Assembly: GCA_016795365.1 (NCBI GenBank)
Contig: JAEUHN010000004.1
Span: 303,868 to 367,867, forward strand
Reading direction: 5' to 3'
Origin: Verrucomicrobiaceae bacterium
GTDB taxonomy: Bacteria > Verrucomicrobiota > Verrucomicrobiia > Verrucomicrobiales > Verrucomicrobiaceae
DNA: 64,000 nt
Each line of letters begins with the position of its first letter. The stretch's first letter is position 1. Shown here in pieces: positions 25,719-34,188 of the stretch. The notes below the pieces were generated by a model, which was given only the letters and a program-made list of their open reading frames with translations, had not been told where the DNA came from and did not search any database. The position numbers and the translations under genes were made by a program.

Positions 25719-26617
25719 GCGGAGACCACCTCATGAATGACGAACCCTCCATGACGAATGCACCGAGCACAGCCAGCGCTGTGACGGAGCATTCGTCCTT
25801 CGCCATTCGTCATTCGCCGTTCCAGCGAGTCCGGTCGGGCTTCACCTTGCTAGAGATCATCATCGCCTTGTCGGTGTTCCTCATCATCATCGCGGGCGTG
25901 TTTGCGATTGCGAAAGGAGCGATGGAACTCAGCGAGGATCTCACTGCTTCCCAGGAGCGCGCGATGACACGGCAGAACTTCATCGAGTTCCTCCGCAGCA
26001 GCTTTCGCCGCATTCCAGGCGATGCCGAGCTGCTCCTGGCAGTCGAGAATCAACGCGGCAGCTATGTGCCCACGCTCACCGTGTTCAATGGTGGTGACGC
26101 CTTCTCGCCCGGCCCTTCCTTGCCCCCGGACACCAGCGTGGAACTCTTCGCCCAGGACATGCCCGGCGGAGCGCTCCGCATCGGTCTGCGCTTGTTCGAC
26201 AGCCAGCAGACCAACACCATGCGCCTCGGCACTTACAAACGTCGGGCACCGAGCAAGGACGATGTGGTGCTGCCCTTGATCGCCAACGTGCAGCGCTTCG
26301 AAGTTCGCCTCCTCGACTCCGTTTCCGGCAAGTGGGAGAACAACTGGAAAAGCCCGGTCCGCCCCTTGTTTGCGGAGCTTTTGCTCACACTCGATGACGG
26401 GGTGCAAAGCCGGAACGTGTTTTGGATTCCACCGATCACGAAGCGGCAGCAGCCCGGCCTAATGCCGCAACTCGGCCCCGATGGTCAGCCTTTGCCACCT
26501 GGGTCGGTGCCTCCCGGCACCCTCCCGCCCGGTGTCCCTCCGACTCTCCCCGGCAATCCCAACCTGAGCCCCAATGCGAACCCGAACGCCGTCAACATTC
26601 CGCCTCTGAGCAAATGA
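25715..26617 (+). CDS. gspJ: Minor pseudopilin GspJ, long leader and Pro-rich tail
   Basis: A 300-residue minor pseudopilin if translated from the ATGA overlap at 25715; an ATG at 25733 is an alternative. The leader before SGFTLLEIIIALSVFLIIIA is unusually long (about 42 residues, or 36 with the second start), but processing at G42/F43 and the +5 Glu are intact. The globular part includes FIEFLRSSFRRIPGDAELL and RRAPSKDDVVLPLIANVQRF, as expected for GspJ. The last 45 residues are a Pro/Gly-rich tail (PPGSVPPGTLPPGVPPTLPG), which is not usual and may be disordered. It overlaps gspK by ATGA. The GspI-J-K trio caps the pseudopilus. Confidence 0.87.
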   Translation: MSGDHLMNDEPSMTNAPSTASAVTEHSSFAIRHSPFQRVRSGFTLLEIIIALSVFLIIIAGVFAIAKGAMELSEDLTASQERAMTRQNFIEFLRSSFRRIPGDAELLLAVENQRGSYVPTLTVFNGGDAFSPGPSLPPDTSVELFAQDMPGGALRIGLRLFDSQQTNTMRLGTYKRRAPSKDDVVLPLIANVQRFEVRLLDSVSGKWENNWKSPVRPLFAELLLTLDDGVQSRNVFWIPPITKRQQPGLMPQLGPDGQPLPPGSVPPGTLPPGVPPTLPGNPNLSPNANPNAVNIPPLSK

Positions 26618-27648
26618 TCGCCATACCTCCATCGCCAGCACCCGCGACCACAGGCCGAGGGTCCCGCTCCACCTCGAAGCGTGGATCCGCCTTGCTTGCG
26701 GTGCTCTGGCTGGTGGCGCTGCTAACGATGCTGGTGGGCACCACCACGCTGCTGCTTCGCGAAGATGTGGAGACCGCTTCCACACGCCGACTCATGTTCA
26801 GAGCCCGAATGCTCGCTGAGCAAGGCCTGGCCATCGCTGCGCATCCCGATGTGAAGCAGGACGATGAGAAGCTCCTGCGCTACGAGGTGGAGAAAGGCAT
26901 GGGCTGGATCGTGGAGATGGAAGGCGAGGACGGCCGCATCAATCCGAACGTCATCCTGGAACGCAAAGACCGCGACACCATGCGCCGCATCATGCGTGCC
27001 TGGGGACTGAAGTTTGACGAAAGCGAGCGCGTCATCGACGCCCTCATGGACTGGGTGGACACCGACGACTTCACCTCGGGGCTCGGCGGTGCGGAGAGCA
27101 AGTTCTACGGCGTCAAAGGCATCCCGTTCAACCGTCCGTTCCGCAGTGTGGATGAGATGGGTCAGGTCCGTTACATGAACGAAGTCGAGCGCATCTATCC
27201 CAGCTGGCGCACGTGGTTCAGCGTTCACTCCAGCGGCACCATCGACGTCAATGAAGCCTCCGCCCAGGTGCTTTCGGCTGTGACCGGAGCGGATCCTGTG
27301 ATCGCCCAGCAGTTCGTCGCCCGCCGCCTGGGGCCCGATGGCATGGCGCACACGAAGGATGACATCCTCTTCCAGGATGTGCAGACGGCTCTCCGCGTGC
27401 TCATGGTTTCTGGTAGCGGTCCTCAAGGAGCTGGGCCTGCGGGCATCCTCGGCGTGCAGAGCGGCGTCACGCGCATCAAGAGCACGGGCGTCACCCCTGA
27501 CTTTCGCCGCACGATCTACGCTATCGTGAATCGGGCCACATCCCCCACCCCAGGCACCTCCGCCGGTGGCGGCATCACCAACATCCTCTGGCTGGGCGAA
27601 GAAGATGAGCGCAGCAGTCAACCCACCGCTGGACAGACGAACCGGTGA
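26614..27648 (+). CDS. gspK: Minor pseudopilin GspK
   Basis: A 344-residue protein with the large alpha-helical GspK domain. KRGSALLAVLWLVALLTMLV is the class III-like signal. The Glu at +5 is absent, which is normal for GspK because it sits at the very tip. The following LAEQGLAIAAHPDVK, INPNVILERKDRDTMRR, DALMDWVDTDDF and IDVNEASAQVLSAVTGADP are family landmarks (the last is helix-hairpin-helix-like). The start at 26614 overlaps gspJ by ATGA. It is the last gene of the operon; its stop is 9 bp from that of the convergent sugar-binding lipoprotein. gspL, gspM and gspC do not follow. Confidence 0.92.
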   Translation: MIAIPPSPAPATTGRGSRSTSKRGSALLAVLWLVALLTMLVGTTTLLLREDVETASTRRLMFRARMLAEQGLAIAAHPDVKQDDEKLLRYEVEKGMGWIVEMEGEDGRINPNVILERKDRDTMRRIMRAWGLKFDESERVIDALMDWVDTDDFTSGLGGAESKFYGVKGIPFNRPFRSVDEMGQVRYMNEVERIYPSWRTWFSVHSSGTIDVNEASAQVLSAVTGADPVIAQQFVARRLGPDGMAHTKDDILFQDVQTALRVLMVSGSGPQGAGPAGILGVQSGVTRIKSTGVTPDFRRTIYAIVNRATSPTPGTSAGGGITNILWLGEEDERSSQPTAGQTNR

Positions 27649-27657
27649 TCAGCGCGT

Positions 27658-28773
27658 TCACTTCGAGGCCTTACGGCCCACTTCGTCGATGTTCTTCGGT
27701 GTCAACGCCACGGGCTCGCGCTCGGCTCGACGGTCCGGCTTGAAATTCGAGTCGTTGATCGACTTCTGAATCCAAGAGAACGCGATCTCCAGGGGCATCG
27801 GTTGCAGGATGGTGGCATCGATCACACCGCGGCGCAGCATCTCCTGGCCACCGTTCTTGCCAGCGATGCCATCCACACCCACGATCAGCACATTCTCCCG
27901 CTGTTGCACCGCCGTGAGCGCCTCGCTCGCACCACGTGCCATGGCATCGTTGTGTGCGAAGACCACATCGAAGGACTTCTGTAGCTTCAGCGCATCCTTG
28001 GCCCGCGCCCGACCACCATCCACGGTCCAGTCCCCTGGCGCGTCATGGACGATGATGATGCCGGGCTCGGCATGAAGCGCGGCGGCAAAGGCCTCGGCCC
28101 GCACCTTGCTCGCATACGCATCGTCCCGGCCACGAATCTGCACCACGCGCCCCGTTACCTGCGGCTTTTTCTCGTCCGCCGCCTTGCGCTTCAGCGCTGC
28201 CAGCACCACTTCGCCAGCCATGCGTCCGATCTTCGCCTGATCGGCAAACACGAGCGCCTCGCACGAAGTCTCAGGCACCCGTTGATCGAGAGCCACGATC
28301 CTGGCACCCTGACCCCGCGCATTCTCCAGCAGCGCTGCCGAAAGCCTTTCCTCCACTGGCTGAACGAGCAACCACGCCGGTTGAAGCGACTGCGCCTCGC
28401 CCAACACATCCAGCTGCTTGCCCACATCGCCAGCCGCATCGAGCACCTTGAACCGGTAGCCTTCCAGCGTGCGCACCGCCGCCCGCATCAGGTCAGCCTG
28501 CAGCTGCTGGAAGGGATCGCCCAGATCAGCCGCGCAGAGCAGGATCAGCTTGCGACTGGTGTCCTCGGAGGCCTTCTCATCCGGTGACAGCTCCACCTTC
28601 AGCTGCGCGTCCTCGGGCACCGCACCGCCACCACCCTTGAGGGCAGACTTGGCATTCTCCATCGCCTGCTCATAGCGAGCTGCACGAGCGCTGTCCGACT
28701 CTCCACAACCCGTGAACAATCCCAGGGCGAACAAACTGATGATGGCAACGAAAGGACTGGAGCGAAATATCAT
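27658..28773 (-). CDS. Sugar-type periplasmic binding lipoprotein (Peripla_BP_4, LacI/RbsB fold)
   Basis: A 371-residue lipoprotein. The lipobox LFTGC puts the acylated cysteine at C23, followed by a charged linker (about 24-70). The rest is a type I periplasmic binding fold as in RbsB: KLILLCAADLGDPFQQLQAD, ARIVALDQRVPETSCEALVF, YASKVRAEAFAAALHAEPGI, FDVVFAHNDAMARGASEAL and ENVLIVGVDGIAGKNGGQEM. The conserved DGIAGKNGGQEML-I-type segment suggests binding of a sugar or related ligand. No ABC permease or ATPase gene is adjacent, so it is either a partner of a distant transporter or a sensor. It is convergent with gspK with 9 bp between stops. Confidence 0.88.
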   Translation of the reverse strand: MIFRSSPFVAIISLFALGLFTGCGESDSARAARYEQAMENAKSALKGGGGAVPEDAQLKVELSPDEKASEDTSRKLILLCAADLGDPFQQLQADLMRAAVRTLEGYRFKVLDAAGDVGKQLDVLGEAQSLQPAWLLVQPVEERLSAALLENARGQGARIVALDQRVPETSCEALVFADQAKIGRMAGEVVLAALKRKAADEKKPQVTGRVVQIRGRDDAYASKVRAEAFAAALHAEPGIIIVHDAPGDWTVDGGRARAKDALKLQKSFDVVFAHNDAMARGASEALTAVQQRENVLIVGVDGIAGKNGGQEMLRRGVIDATILQPMPLEIAFSWIQKSINDSNFKPDRRAEREPVALTPKNIDEVGRKASK

Positions 28774-28830
28774 GGCAGTCCGCGATTAAGCCGTGAAGCA
28801 CGCGCCATTTCAATTTAAACCGAGATCGTT

Positions 28831-29685
28831 TCAGCTTTTGCTCGTCAGCGGCGCCACCACCTTCAGGCAGCGCACCTTTCCGCCCTGCTCCCAGCCTGCG
28901 GGTCGCACCAGGAGCCCGCGCAGTTCCTTGGGCCGATCTCCAATGATGAACTCCGCCTCCACCAGTCGGAACCGCAGCGACCCGTCGGGCAGACACTCAA
29001 TCTTCTGAGGCTTGTCCGAATCCACCATCCCGTCCTCGGTGAAGTAGATCAGCTTCGCCACGTCCTCCGCCAACACCTTCGCGGCTCCCGCCTTTGGCTT
29101 GAGAATCACGGTGAACTGCTTCCCCTCGCTCACGGCGCTCGCCTCCCAGGACTCACTTGCGAGCGGGCGCAGCGCGAGTTCCTTCTCGATCTTCGCCTTC
29201 CAACTCAAGTCGAGATCCGACTCCCCCACCTTGCCTACCGGCAGCTCGATGCTGAGATCTTTGAAGCCCGGATTGCACTCCCGATTGCAACACATCCACG
29301 ACGCCTTGCCCTTGAAAGTGAAGGTCTGGCCGACCTTCAAGTCGCCCGGCGGAGTCACCTTGATCGGCAGCACCAGATCACGCTCGTAGCCCTGCGCCTT
29401 GATCTGAAACATGAAAGTCCGCTCCGGCTCCGGCCAGTCGATCGGGTCCGCCTTGAAGCCCGGCGGCAAGTCCGTCCACTGGATGTTCGTCGGCACACCC
29501 ACGATGCCCGGATGCTTCCAGTAAGTGTGGTAGCCTTCGCCATGATGCAGCGAGAGGCCGAGGTAGAACGGCTTCCCAGGCTCGATGCGACGCACCTCGC
29601 TCACCAGCTCGATCTCCAGCGGCGTCACCGCGCGCAGAGACGTGGCGGTCGCGATGATCAGAAGAAGGAAAGCATGCACATTCAT
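28831..29685 (-). CDS. Secreted DsbD N-terminal-domain-like protein (DsbC/DsbD_N)
   Basis: A 284-residue exported protein with a signal peptide (MNVHAFLLLIIATATSLRA); the ATG at 29685 was chosen for this, since longer versions run through the divergent protease gene. The region 23-160 matches the DsbD N-terminal immunoglobulin-like domain: EIELVSEVRRIEPGKPFYLG, GEGYHTYWKHPGIVGVPTNI and ASWMCCNRECNPG. The cysteines C132, C133 and C137 occupy the place where this domain family has redox cysteines (usually W-x-x-C...C-x-P). There is no transmembrane DsbD core and no thioredoxin domain, so it is a freestanding module. Handling of thiols or covalent cofactors in the periplasm is inferred. It is divergent from the M48 protease by 126 bp. 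Confidence 0.82.
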   Translation of the reverse strand: MNVHAFLLLIIATATSLRAVTPLEIELVSEVRRIEPGKPFYLGLSLHHGEGYHTYWKHPGIVGVPTNIQWTDLPPGFKADPIDWPEPERTFMFQIKAQGYERDLVLPIKVTPPGDLKVGQTFTFKGKASWMCCNRECNPGFKDLSIELPVGKVGESDLDLSWKAKIEKELALRPLASESWEASAVSEGKQFTVILKPKAGAAKVLAEDVAKLIYFTEDGMVDSDKPQKIECLPDGSLRFRLVEAEFIIGDRPKELRGLLVRPAGWEQGGKVRCLKVVAPLTSKS

Positions 29686-29811
29686 GGTCCAGGCAATACG
29701 TGCAGACCACGGAGGTTCACCATTGAAAAAGCTCAGCGGATTTTGCTCTCGCATTGTCTGTTGCGGCTTGCCACCGTTTCCAGCCTTCGCATAGCATCCC
29801 CACACCTCGCC

Positions 29812-30714
29812 ATGAAATTCCTTCGCCATTTCCTCGCTGGTTATCGCCTCAGCTTCGCCCGCTTTGATCACGAGCAGTTCGGCGTCCCCCGCCCTCAAGC
29901 CCGCGGCTGCCTCGCCACCCTGCTGAGCAATCCCCGCATCCTCATTGCCCTGCTCTTCATCGGCGGAGCTTTGGCGAAATACTACCTCGGCACCACCACC
30001 GAGCAGAACCCCTTCACGGGCCGCGTGCAGAAGCTCGCCGCCGAGATGGACACCCCGGAGGAAGAAATGGCCATGGGCCTCGCCTCCGCTCCCCGCATGA
30101 TCCAGGAATTCGGCGGCGAGCACACCGATGCCCAAGCCCGTGCCATGGTGCAACGCGTTGGCCAGCGCCTTGTTGATAGCACCAAGGTCCGCGACACCCC
30201 CTACAAGTTCCGCTTCACCCTCCTGCGCGACCCCCAGACCATCAACGCCTTTGCTCTGCCCGGCGGCCAGATCTTCATCACCGCCGCCCTGTTCAAAGCC
30301 CTCGAAAGCGAAGACCAACTCGCCGGTGTGCTCGGCCACGAGATCGGCCACGTCGTCGGTCGCCACTCCACCCAGCAGATGGCCAAGTCAGGCCTCATCC
30401 AGGGCCTCGCCCAAGGAGCCGCCGTCGCCATGAGCGATGGCCACAGCAACAGCGGAGCCCAGATCGCCCAGATGGTGGGCAACATGATCACCATGAAGTA
30501 TGGCCGCGAGGACGAATACGAGTCCGATGCCCTCGGAGTCGAGTTCATGATCCAGTCCGGCTACAACCCCGAAGCCATGATCGGCGTCATGGACATCCTC
30601 AAGAAAGCCAGCGGCGGCGGCTCCCGCCCCGAGATCACCAGCACCCACCCCGACCCCGGCAACCGCGCCGAACACATCCGCGAACAAATCGCCCGGTATC
30701 GGCAAGGCAAGTAG
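29812..30714 (+). CDS. Membrane-anchored M48 family metalloprotease (BepA/Oma1-like)
   Basis: A 300-residue protease. The ATG at 29812 precedes a short cytoplasmic segment and one membrane helix (about 41-58, PRILIALLFIGGALAKYYL). The M48 core has HEIGH (176-180) with zinc ligands H176 and H180, and the downstream ExxxD motif at E235-D239 (EYESD) supplies the third ligand. FRFTLLRDPQTINAFALPGG is the typical N-terminal strand. Related BepA, LoiP and Oma1 proteins degrade misassembled envelope proteins, so a quality-control role is likely. The final residues (STHPDPGNRAEHIREQI) are also family-typical. It is monocistronic by context, divergent from the DsbD-N-like gene and convergent with the aminotransferase. 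Confidence 0.93.
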   Translation: MKFLRHFLAGYRLSFARFDHEQFGVPRPQARGCLATLLSNPRILIALLFIGGALAKYYLGTTTEQNPFTGRVQKLAAEMDTPEEEMAMGLASAPRMIQEFGGEHTDAQARAMVQRVGQRLVDSTKVRDTPYKFRFTLLRDPQTINAFALPGGQIFITAALFKALESEDQLAGVLGHEIGHVVGRHSTQQMAKSGLIQGLAQGAAVAMSDGHSNSGAQIAQMVGNMITMKYGREDEYESDALGVEFMIQSGYNPEAMIGVMDILKKASGGGSRPEITSTHPDPGNRAEHIREQIARYRQGK

Positions 30715-30733
30715 GCGTGGCATGCAAACGAGC

Positions 30734-30751
30734 GCGGGCACTCTTGCCCGC
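30734..30751. terminator. Weak hairpin between convergent genes
   Basis: GCGGGCA (30734-30740) pairs with TGCCCGC (30745-30751) around a CTCT loop, 20 bp after the M48 protease stop. There is no T-run, so termination is only suggested by its position between convergent genes. Confidence 0.3.
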
Positions 30752-30832
30752 ACGTCGAAAAGATGGCGGCGTGCCGACATAAATGAAGGAGGCGGACACG
30801 ACACTCCGCGCTCCTTCTGGGATAGCCGACCG

Positions 30833-32212
30833 CTACTTCACCATCTCAGCTACTGCGTCATCCGTCGCTTGGGCCAGCACAGTGATGCCTTCTTCGAGGG
30901 CTTCGCGGGGGATGCTGAGCGGCGGGCTGATCTTGACGGTCTGGCCCCAGGCTCCGACGGGTGCGAAGAGCAGGAGGCCGCGTTGGACGCAGAGTTCGAT
31001 GATGCGATGCGCGAGATCGTGGTCGGGATCTTTGGTGCCGGGCTTGACGGTCTGCATACCGCCGACAAGGCCGGTGGCGCTGACGTTGCCGATGACGGTC
31101 GGATGCTTGGCCTGAATCTTCTTCAATCCTTCGAGCAGGACCGGGCCGAGCGCCGCAGCGTTCTCGGTCATCTTCTCGCGCAGCAGTTTCTGAATCGCAG
31201 CCACAGCCGCCGCGCAGCAAACGGGATTGCCGGTGTGCGTGCTGGTCATGGCTCCGGGGCCGTATTGATCCATCAAAGCTTCGCGTCCGATGACGGCGCT
31301 CAGTGGCAGCGATGATGAGATGCCTTTGCCACAGCAGATGATGTCTGGCGTGACTCCGTAGTGTTCGAAGGCCCAGAACTTGCCGGTGCGTCCGAAGCCT
31401 GCCTGCACTTCGTCAAAGACGAGCACGACATCGTTTTCATCACACCAGGCGCGGAGCTTCTTCACGTAGTCGGTGGGTGCGAAGTCGGGGCCCACGCCTT
31501 GATACGTTTCCATCATCACGCCTGCGATGTCGGCACCTGTGAGTCCTTTGTCGGCGAGCAACTTCAGGAAGGTGTCGAAGCTCGTGTCTTCGGTCCAGTA
31601 ACCGTCTGGGAAGGGCGCATTCAGGATGCGCGGGTCTTCGTTGACGATCCAGTTCTTCTGGCCCGCCATGCCGCCAGCTTGCTGAGAGCCGAGCGTGCGT
31701 CCGTGGAAGCCGCGGGTGTAACCGATGATGCCGATCTTGCGATTGCCGCCGATCTTGATGCCGTGCGTTCTCGCGAGCTTGATCGCACACTCGGTGGCTT
31801 CGCTTCCGGTGGTGAGAAGGAAGACTTTCTCCAGTCCTTCCGGCGCGACGCTGATGAGCAGCTCGGCGAGTTCCGCGCGCTCTTCGCTGGGGAAGACGTA
31901 GTTGTGCAGCAAACCGCTGTTGACCTGATCGATGATCGCCTGGCGCACTTCTTTGACGCCGTGGCCAGCGTTGGTGACGAGCACGCCGCTGCTCCAGTCG
32001 AGCCACATGTTGCCGTGCTTGTCATAGATCTGGATGTCCTCAGCGCGATCCCAGACAATCTGCGGCATCCCACGCATGGAGGTGGGCTCCAGCTTGCGCA
32101 GCTTCTCCAGCGTCGGCACGGAATCGGGATGCGGGATCGGGGTGACGATCTTCCGATACTTGGTTTCGACGTGCGGGACGGTGACGGGAGTGATGCTGTA
32201 TTCTTTGCCCAT
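30833..32212 (-). CDS. Class III PLP-dependent aminotransferase (4-aminobutyrate/ornithine type)
   Basis: A 459-residue cytoplasmic enzyme of the acetylornithine/4-aminobutyrate aminotransferase family. TTGSEATECAIKLAR binds the PLP phosphate, VLVFDEVQAGFGRTGKFWA contains the pyridine-nitrogen Asp (D267), and IICCGKGISSSLPLSAV contains the Schiff-base lysine K296. THTGNPVCCAAAVAA is the second-subunit contact. Length and motifs fit 4-aminobutyrate or beta-alanine/ornithine aminotransferases, and the amino donor cannot be decided from sequence. It is the last gene of a leftward run (from 36700); 149 bp separate it from the sialidase, so it may have its own promoter. Confidence 0.92.
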   Translation of the reverse strand: MGKEYSITPVTVPHVETKYRKIVTPIPHPDSVPTLEKLRKLEPTSMRGMPQIVWDRAEDIQIYDKHGNMWLDWSSGVLVTNAGHGVKEVRQAIIDQVNSGLLHNYVFPSEERAELAELLISVAPEGLEKVFLLTTGSEATECAIKLARTHGIKIGGNRKIGIIGYTRGFHGRTLGSQQAGGMAGQKNWIVNEDPRILNAPFPDGYWTEDTSFDTFLKLLADKGLTGADIAGVMMETYQGVGPDFAPTDYVKKLRAWCDENDVVLVFDEVQAGFGRTGKFWAFEHYGVTPDIICCGKGISSSLPLSAVIGREALMDQYGPGAMTSTHTGNPVCCAAAVAAIQKLLREKMTENAAALGPVLLEGLKKIQAKHPTVIGNVSATGLVGGMQTVKPGTKDPDHDLAHRIIELCVQRGLLLFAPVGAWGQTVKISPPLSIPREALEEGITVLAQATDDAVAEMVK

Positions 32213-32361
32213 GGTGATTGGTTCTCAGTTCGCGGTTTTCTGTTCTCGGTTTCTCACCCCTGCTGGCAGGCTCGAATGGAGACGTGAGGACATTGAATGC
32301 CCCAGCGAAAACCGGCTACGGGGATTCTGCCGTGAATCGGTATTTTTGTGCAAACGCAGTT

Positions 32362-33591
32362 TTACTTCAGCTTCGCATCGAGTTCAGCGAGGGTGAATCG
32401 CACGCTCACCACGTAGGCGGGTTCGCCTTCGGTCCAGTGACCGTAAGTGGTGGCGACGATGGTGCCATCGGGCAGCACTTCGACGCCCGGATAGGTGCAA
32501 TCAGCGCCCTTGGTGTTGTCCATGATGCGCACTCGATACTGACCTTCGGTGCCGTTGACGATGTCCTCATACTTGCCCACCCATGCCACCCAATCGCCCT
32601 TCGTGGGGCTCACATGCGTGGTGTCGCGGAAGCTGATGAACAAGCGTCCATCGGGCGTGTATTTGGCCACATGGCGATCGCCAGTCAAAGCGGCGGGCAA
32701 CTCATTCGGATCAGTCCAGGTGAGCCCTTCATCGTTGGAGAAGATGACGAAGGAATTGTATTTCCGTGAGTTCTCACGCAGCAGCACGGCAATCTGTTTA
32801 CCATCCGGCGAACGCAGCACTCCAGGCTCGCAGAGATTGGCATCCGGCAGCATCGCGATCGGTGTGGGTGCGCTCCAGGTGAGGCCGCCGTCCTTGCTCA
32901 GGGTGGTGTAAACCCAGAAGCGCCACGGCTTGGCTGCGGGCGACGTGTGATCACTCGATGGTCCTTTGATGCGATACTTCTCCAGATCGCCGCCACGAAT
33001 GAAGCGACCATCGTCATGGAAGAAAGCCAGGTATTCGCCGGGCGTCTTCAAGCTGATCACGGTCGCCATCGCCACGATGCCACCGAAGTTGCCGATGGGC
33101 TTGAGTTCACTCCACGAAGCACCATCGTCCTCAGTGACCGCCATGCGAATGGGATACAAACCACTGAACATGATGATGCGCTTCTTCCCTTGAGCATCCA
33201 CCACACGATGCAGGGTGGGCACTTCCAGCGAGGTCTCCCAGGACTTGGGCGTGGGCAGGCGATCCGTCCAGGTGAGACCTGCGTCGTTGCTGCGCTTATA
33301 AACAATCGCACCACGTCCGTGACCCTTCGGATATACGGTGAGCATCGTCTTGTTGTCCTCCAGCAGCACCGTAGTGGGGTGGCCCAAATACTGGCCAGGC
33401 TCGCGATCAACGATGACCTGACGAGTTTTGTCGCCGCTGATATCGACGATCGGAATGGTGTAACCCGGAGCCAGCTTGGTCTTGAGATTCTTGGGCGGCG
33501 TAAGGGTGGTGTCCTGCTTTTGCAGCTTGGTCTGCTGGGCAAAGCTGAGACAAGGAATGAACGCGAGGGCGAGGATGAAAGTGCGGCTCAT
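32362..33591 (-). CDS. Exported sialidase-fold (BNR/Asp-box) protein
   Basis: A 409-residue protein with a signal peptide (MSRTFILALAFIPCLSFA). It has a six-bladed sialidase propeller with clear Asp boxes: SNDAGLTWTD, TEDDGASWSE, SKDGGLTWSA and SNDEGLTWTD. KGHGRGAIVYKRS, LCEPGVLRSPDGKQIAVLLR and FISFRDT provide Arg residues that could belong to the carboxylate-binding triad, and YPGVEVLPDGTIVATTYGHW is the last blade. The substrate may be sialic acid or another acidic sugar; many verrucomicrobial members are uncharacterised. It lies 43 bp downstream of the Nudix gene in the same direction. With the sulfatases in the window it fits breakdown of acidic, sulfated glycans. Confidence 0.88.
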   Translation of the reverse strand: MSRTFILALAFIPCLSFAQQTKLQKQDTTLTPPKNLKTKLAPGYTIPIVDISGDKTRQVIVDREPGQYLGHPTTVLLEDNKTMLTVYPKGHGRGAIVYKRSNDAGLTWTDRLPTPKSWETSLEVPTLHRVVDAQGKKRIIMFSGLYPIRMAVTEDDGASWSELKPIGNFGGIVAMATVISLKTPGEYLAFFHDDGRFIRGGDLEKYRIKGPSSDHTSPAAKPWRFWVYTTLSKDGGLTWSAPTPIAMLPDANLCEPGVLRSPDGKQIAVLLRENSRKYNSFVIFSNDEGLTWTDPNELPAALTGDRHVAKYTPDGRLFISFRDTTHVSPTKGDWVAWVGKYEDIVNGTEGQYRVRIMDNTKGADCTYPGVEVLPDGTIVATTYGHWTEGEPAYVVSVRFTLAELDAKLK

Positions 33592-33634
33592 GGCCGGGAC
33601 TGAACGCCAGTGCCAAGCGATGCATTGCAGCGTT

Positions 33635-34156
33635 CTACACTCTCGCCATCAAGCGCTTCACGGCGTCGATGTGCGTCTGAAATGCGAGGTCCTCCACAGC
33701 GATCTCGTTCAGCGGCTGGGCAACGACTTCGCTGGCTTCACCATCGACTGCCATCGCAGCATCGAAGTGATCGACCTTCGCCATGAACACGATGTCGAGC
33801 GTGGGCCAGATGTAGCCCTGGAACTGGTAGCGATTGTTGAAGGTGCCGAGATAGCTCCACGCATCCTCGGGCACAGTGATGCCCGTTTCTTCGAGCACTT
33901 CGCGGGAGCAAGCGGCCTCAGCAGTCTGCCACGCCTCGATGATGCCGCCGGGCAGGCCGAGCTTGCCTTTGGCAGGCTCATGGGCACGACGCATGAGCAG
34001 CAATCGACCCTGCGCATCCTGCACCAGTGCCACCGCAGCCGACGTGACGAAGAGATACTGGCTGTAGCTGCAAGCCGAACATTTCAATTCACGCCACGAG
34101 CGCTGCACGAGCTGATCGGAGCCGCAATGGTAGCAAAAATGGAATGGCAGGCTCAC
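33635..34156 (-). CDS. Nudix hydrolase with N-terminal zinc ribbon (NudC/MutT-like), altered Nudix box
   Basis: A 173-residue cytoplasmic hydrolase starting with GTG at 34156. The N-terminus has a four-cysteine zinc ribbon (CYHC at 8-11 and CSAC at about 27-30), and the Nudix domain follows. The Nudix box reads G-I-I-E-A-W-Q, seven residues, then REVLEETGI: the REVLEETG core that holds the metal is intact, but the first Glu of the GX5EX7REUXEEXGU pattern is Gln. Nudix enzymes cleave nucleoside diphosphates linked to another group; the substrate is unknown here, with NADH-like molecules possible because of the ribbon. It sits between the Mrp ATPase (32 bp upstream) and the sialidase (43 bp downstream). 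Confidence 0.9.
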   Translation of the reverse strand: MSLPFHFCYHCGSDQLVQRSWRELKCSACSYSQYLFVTSAAVALVQDAQGRLLLMRRAHEPAKGKLGLPGGIIEAWQTAEAACSREVLEETGITVPEDAWSYLGTFNNRYQFQGYIWPTLDIVFMAKVDHFDAAMAVDGEASEVVAQPLNEIAVEDLAFQTHIDAVKRLMARV

Positions 34157-34188
34157 GGTGCTCGGGTCGCCGTTCGGAGTTCACCCTG

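Noticed and set aside
28831..30366. Extended DsbD-N-like protein starting in the protease gene
   Set aside because: Upstream part is antisense to the M48 catalytic domain; the signal peptide at 29685 marks the true start.
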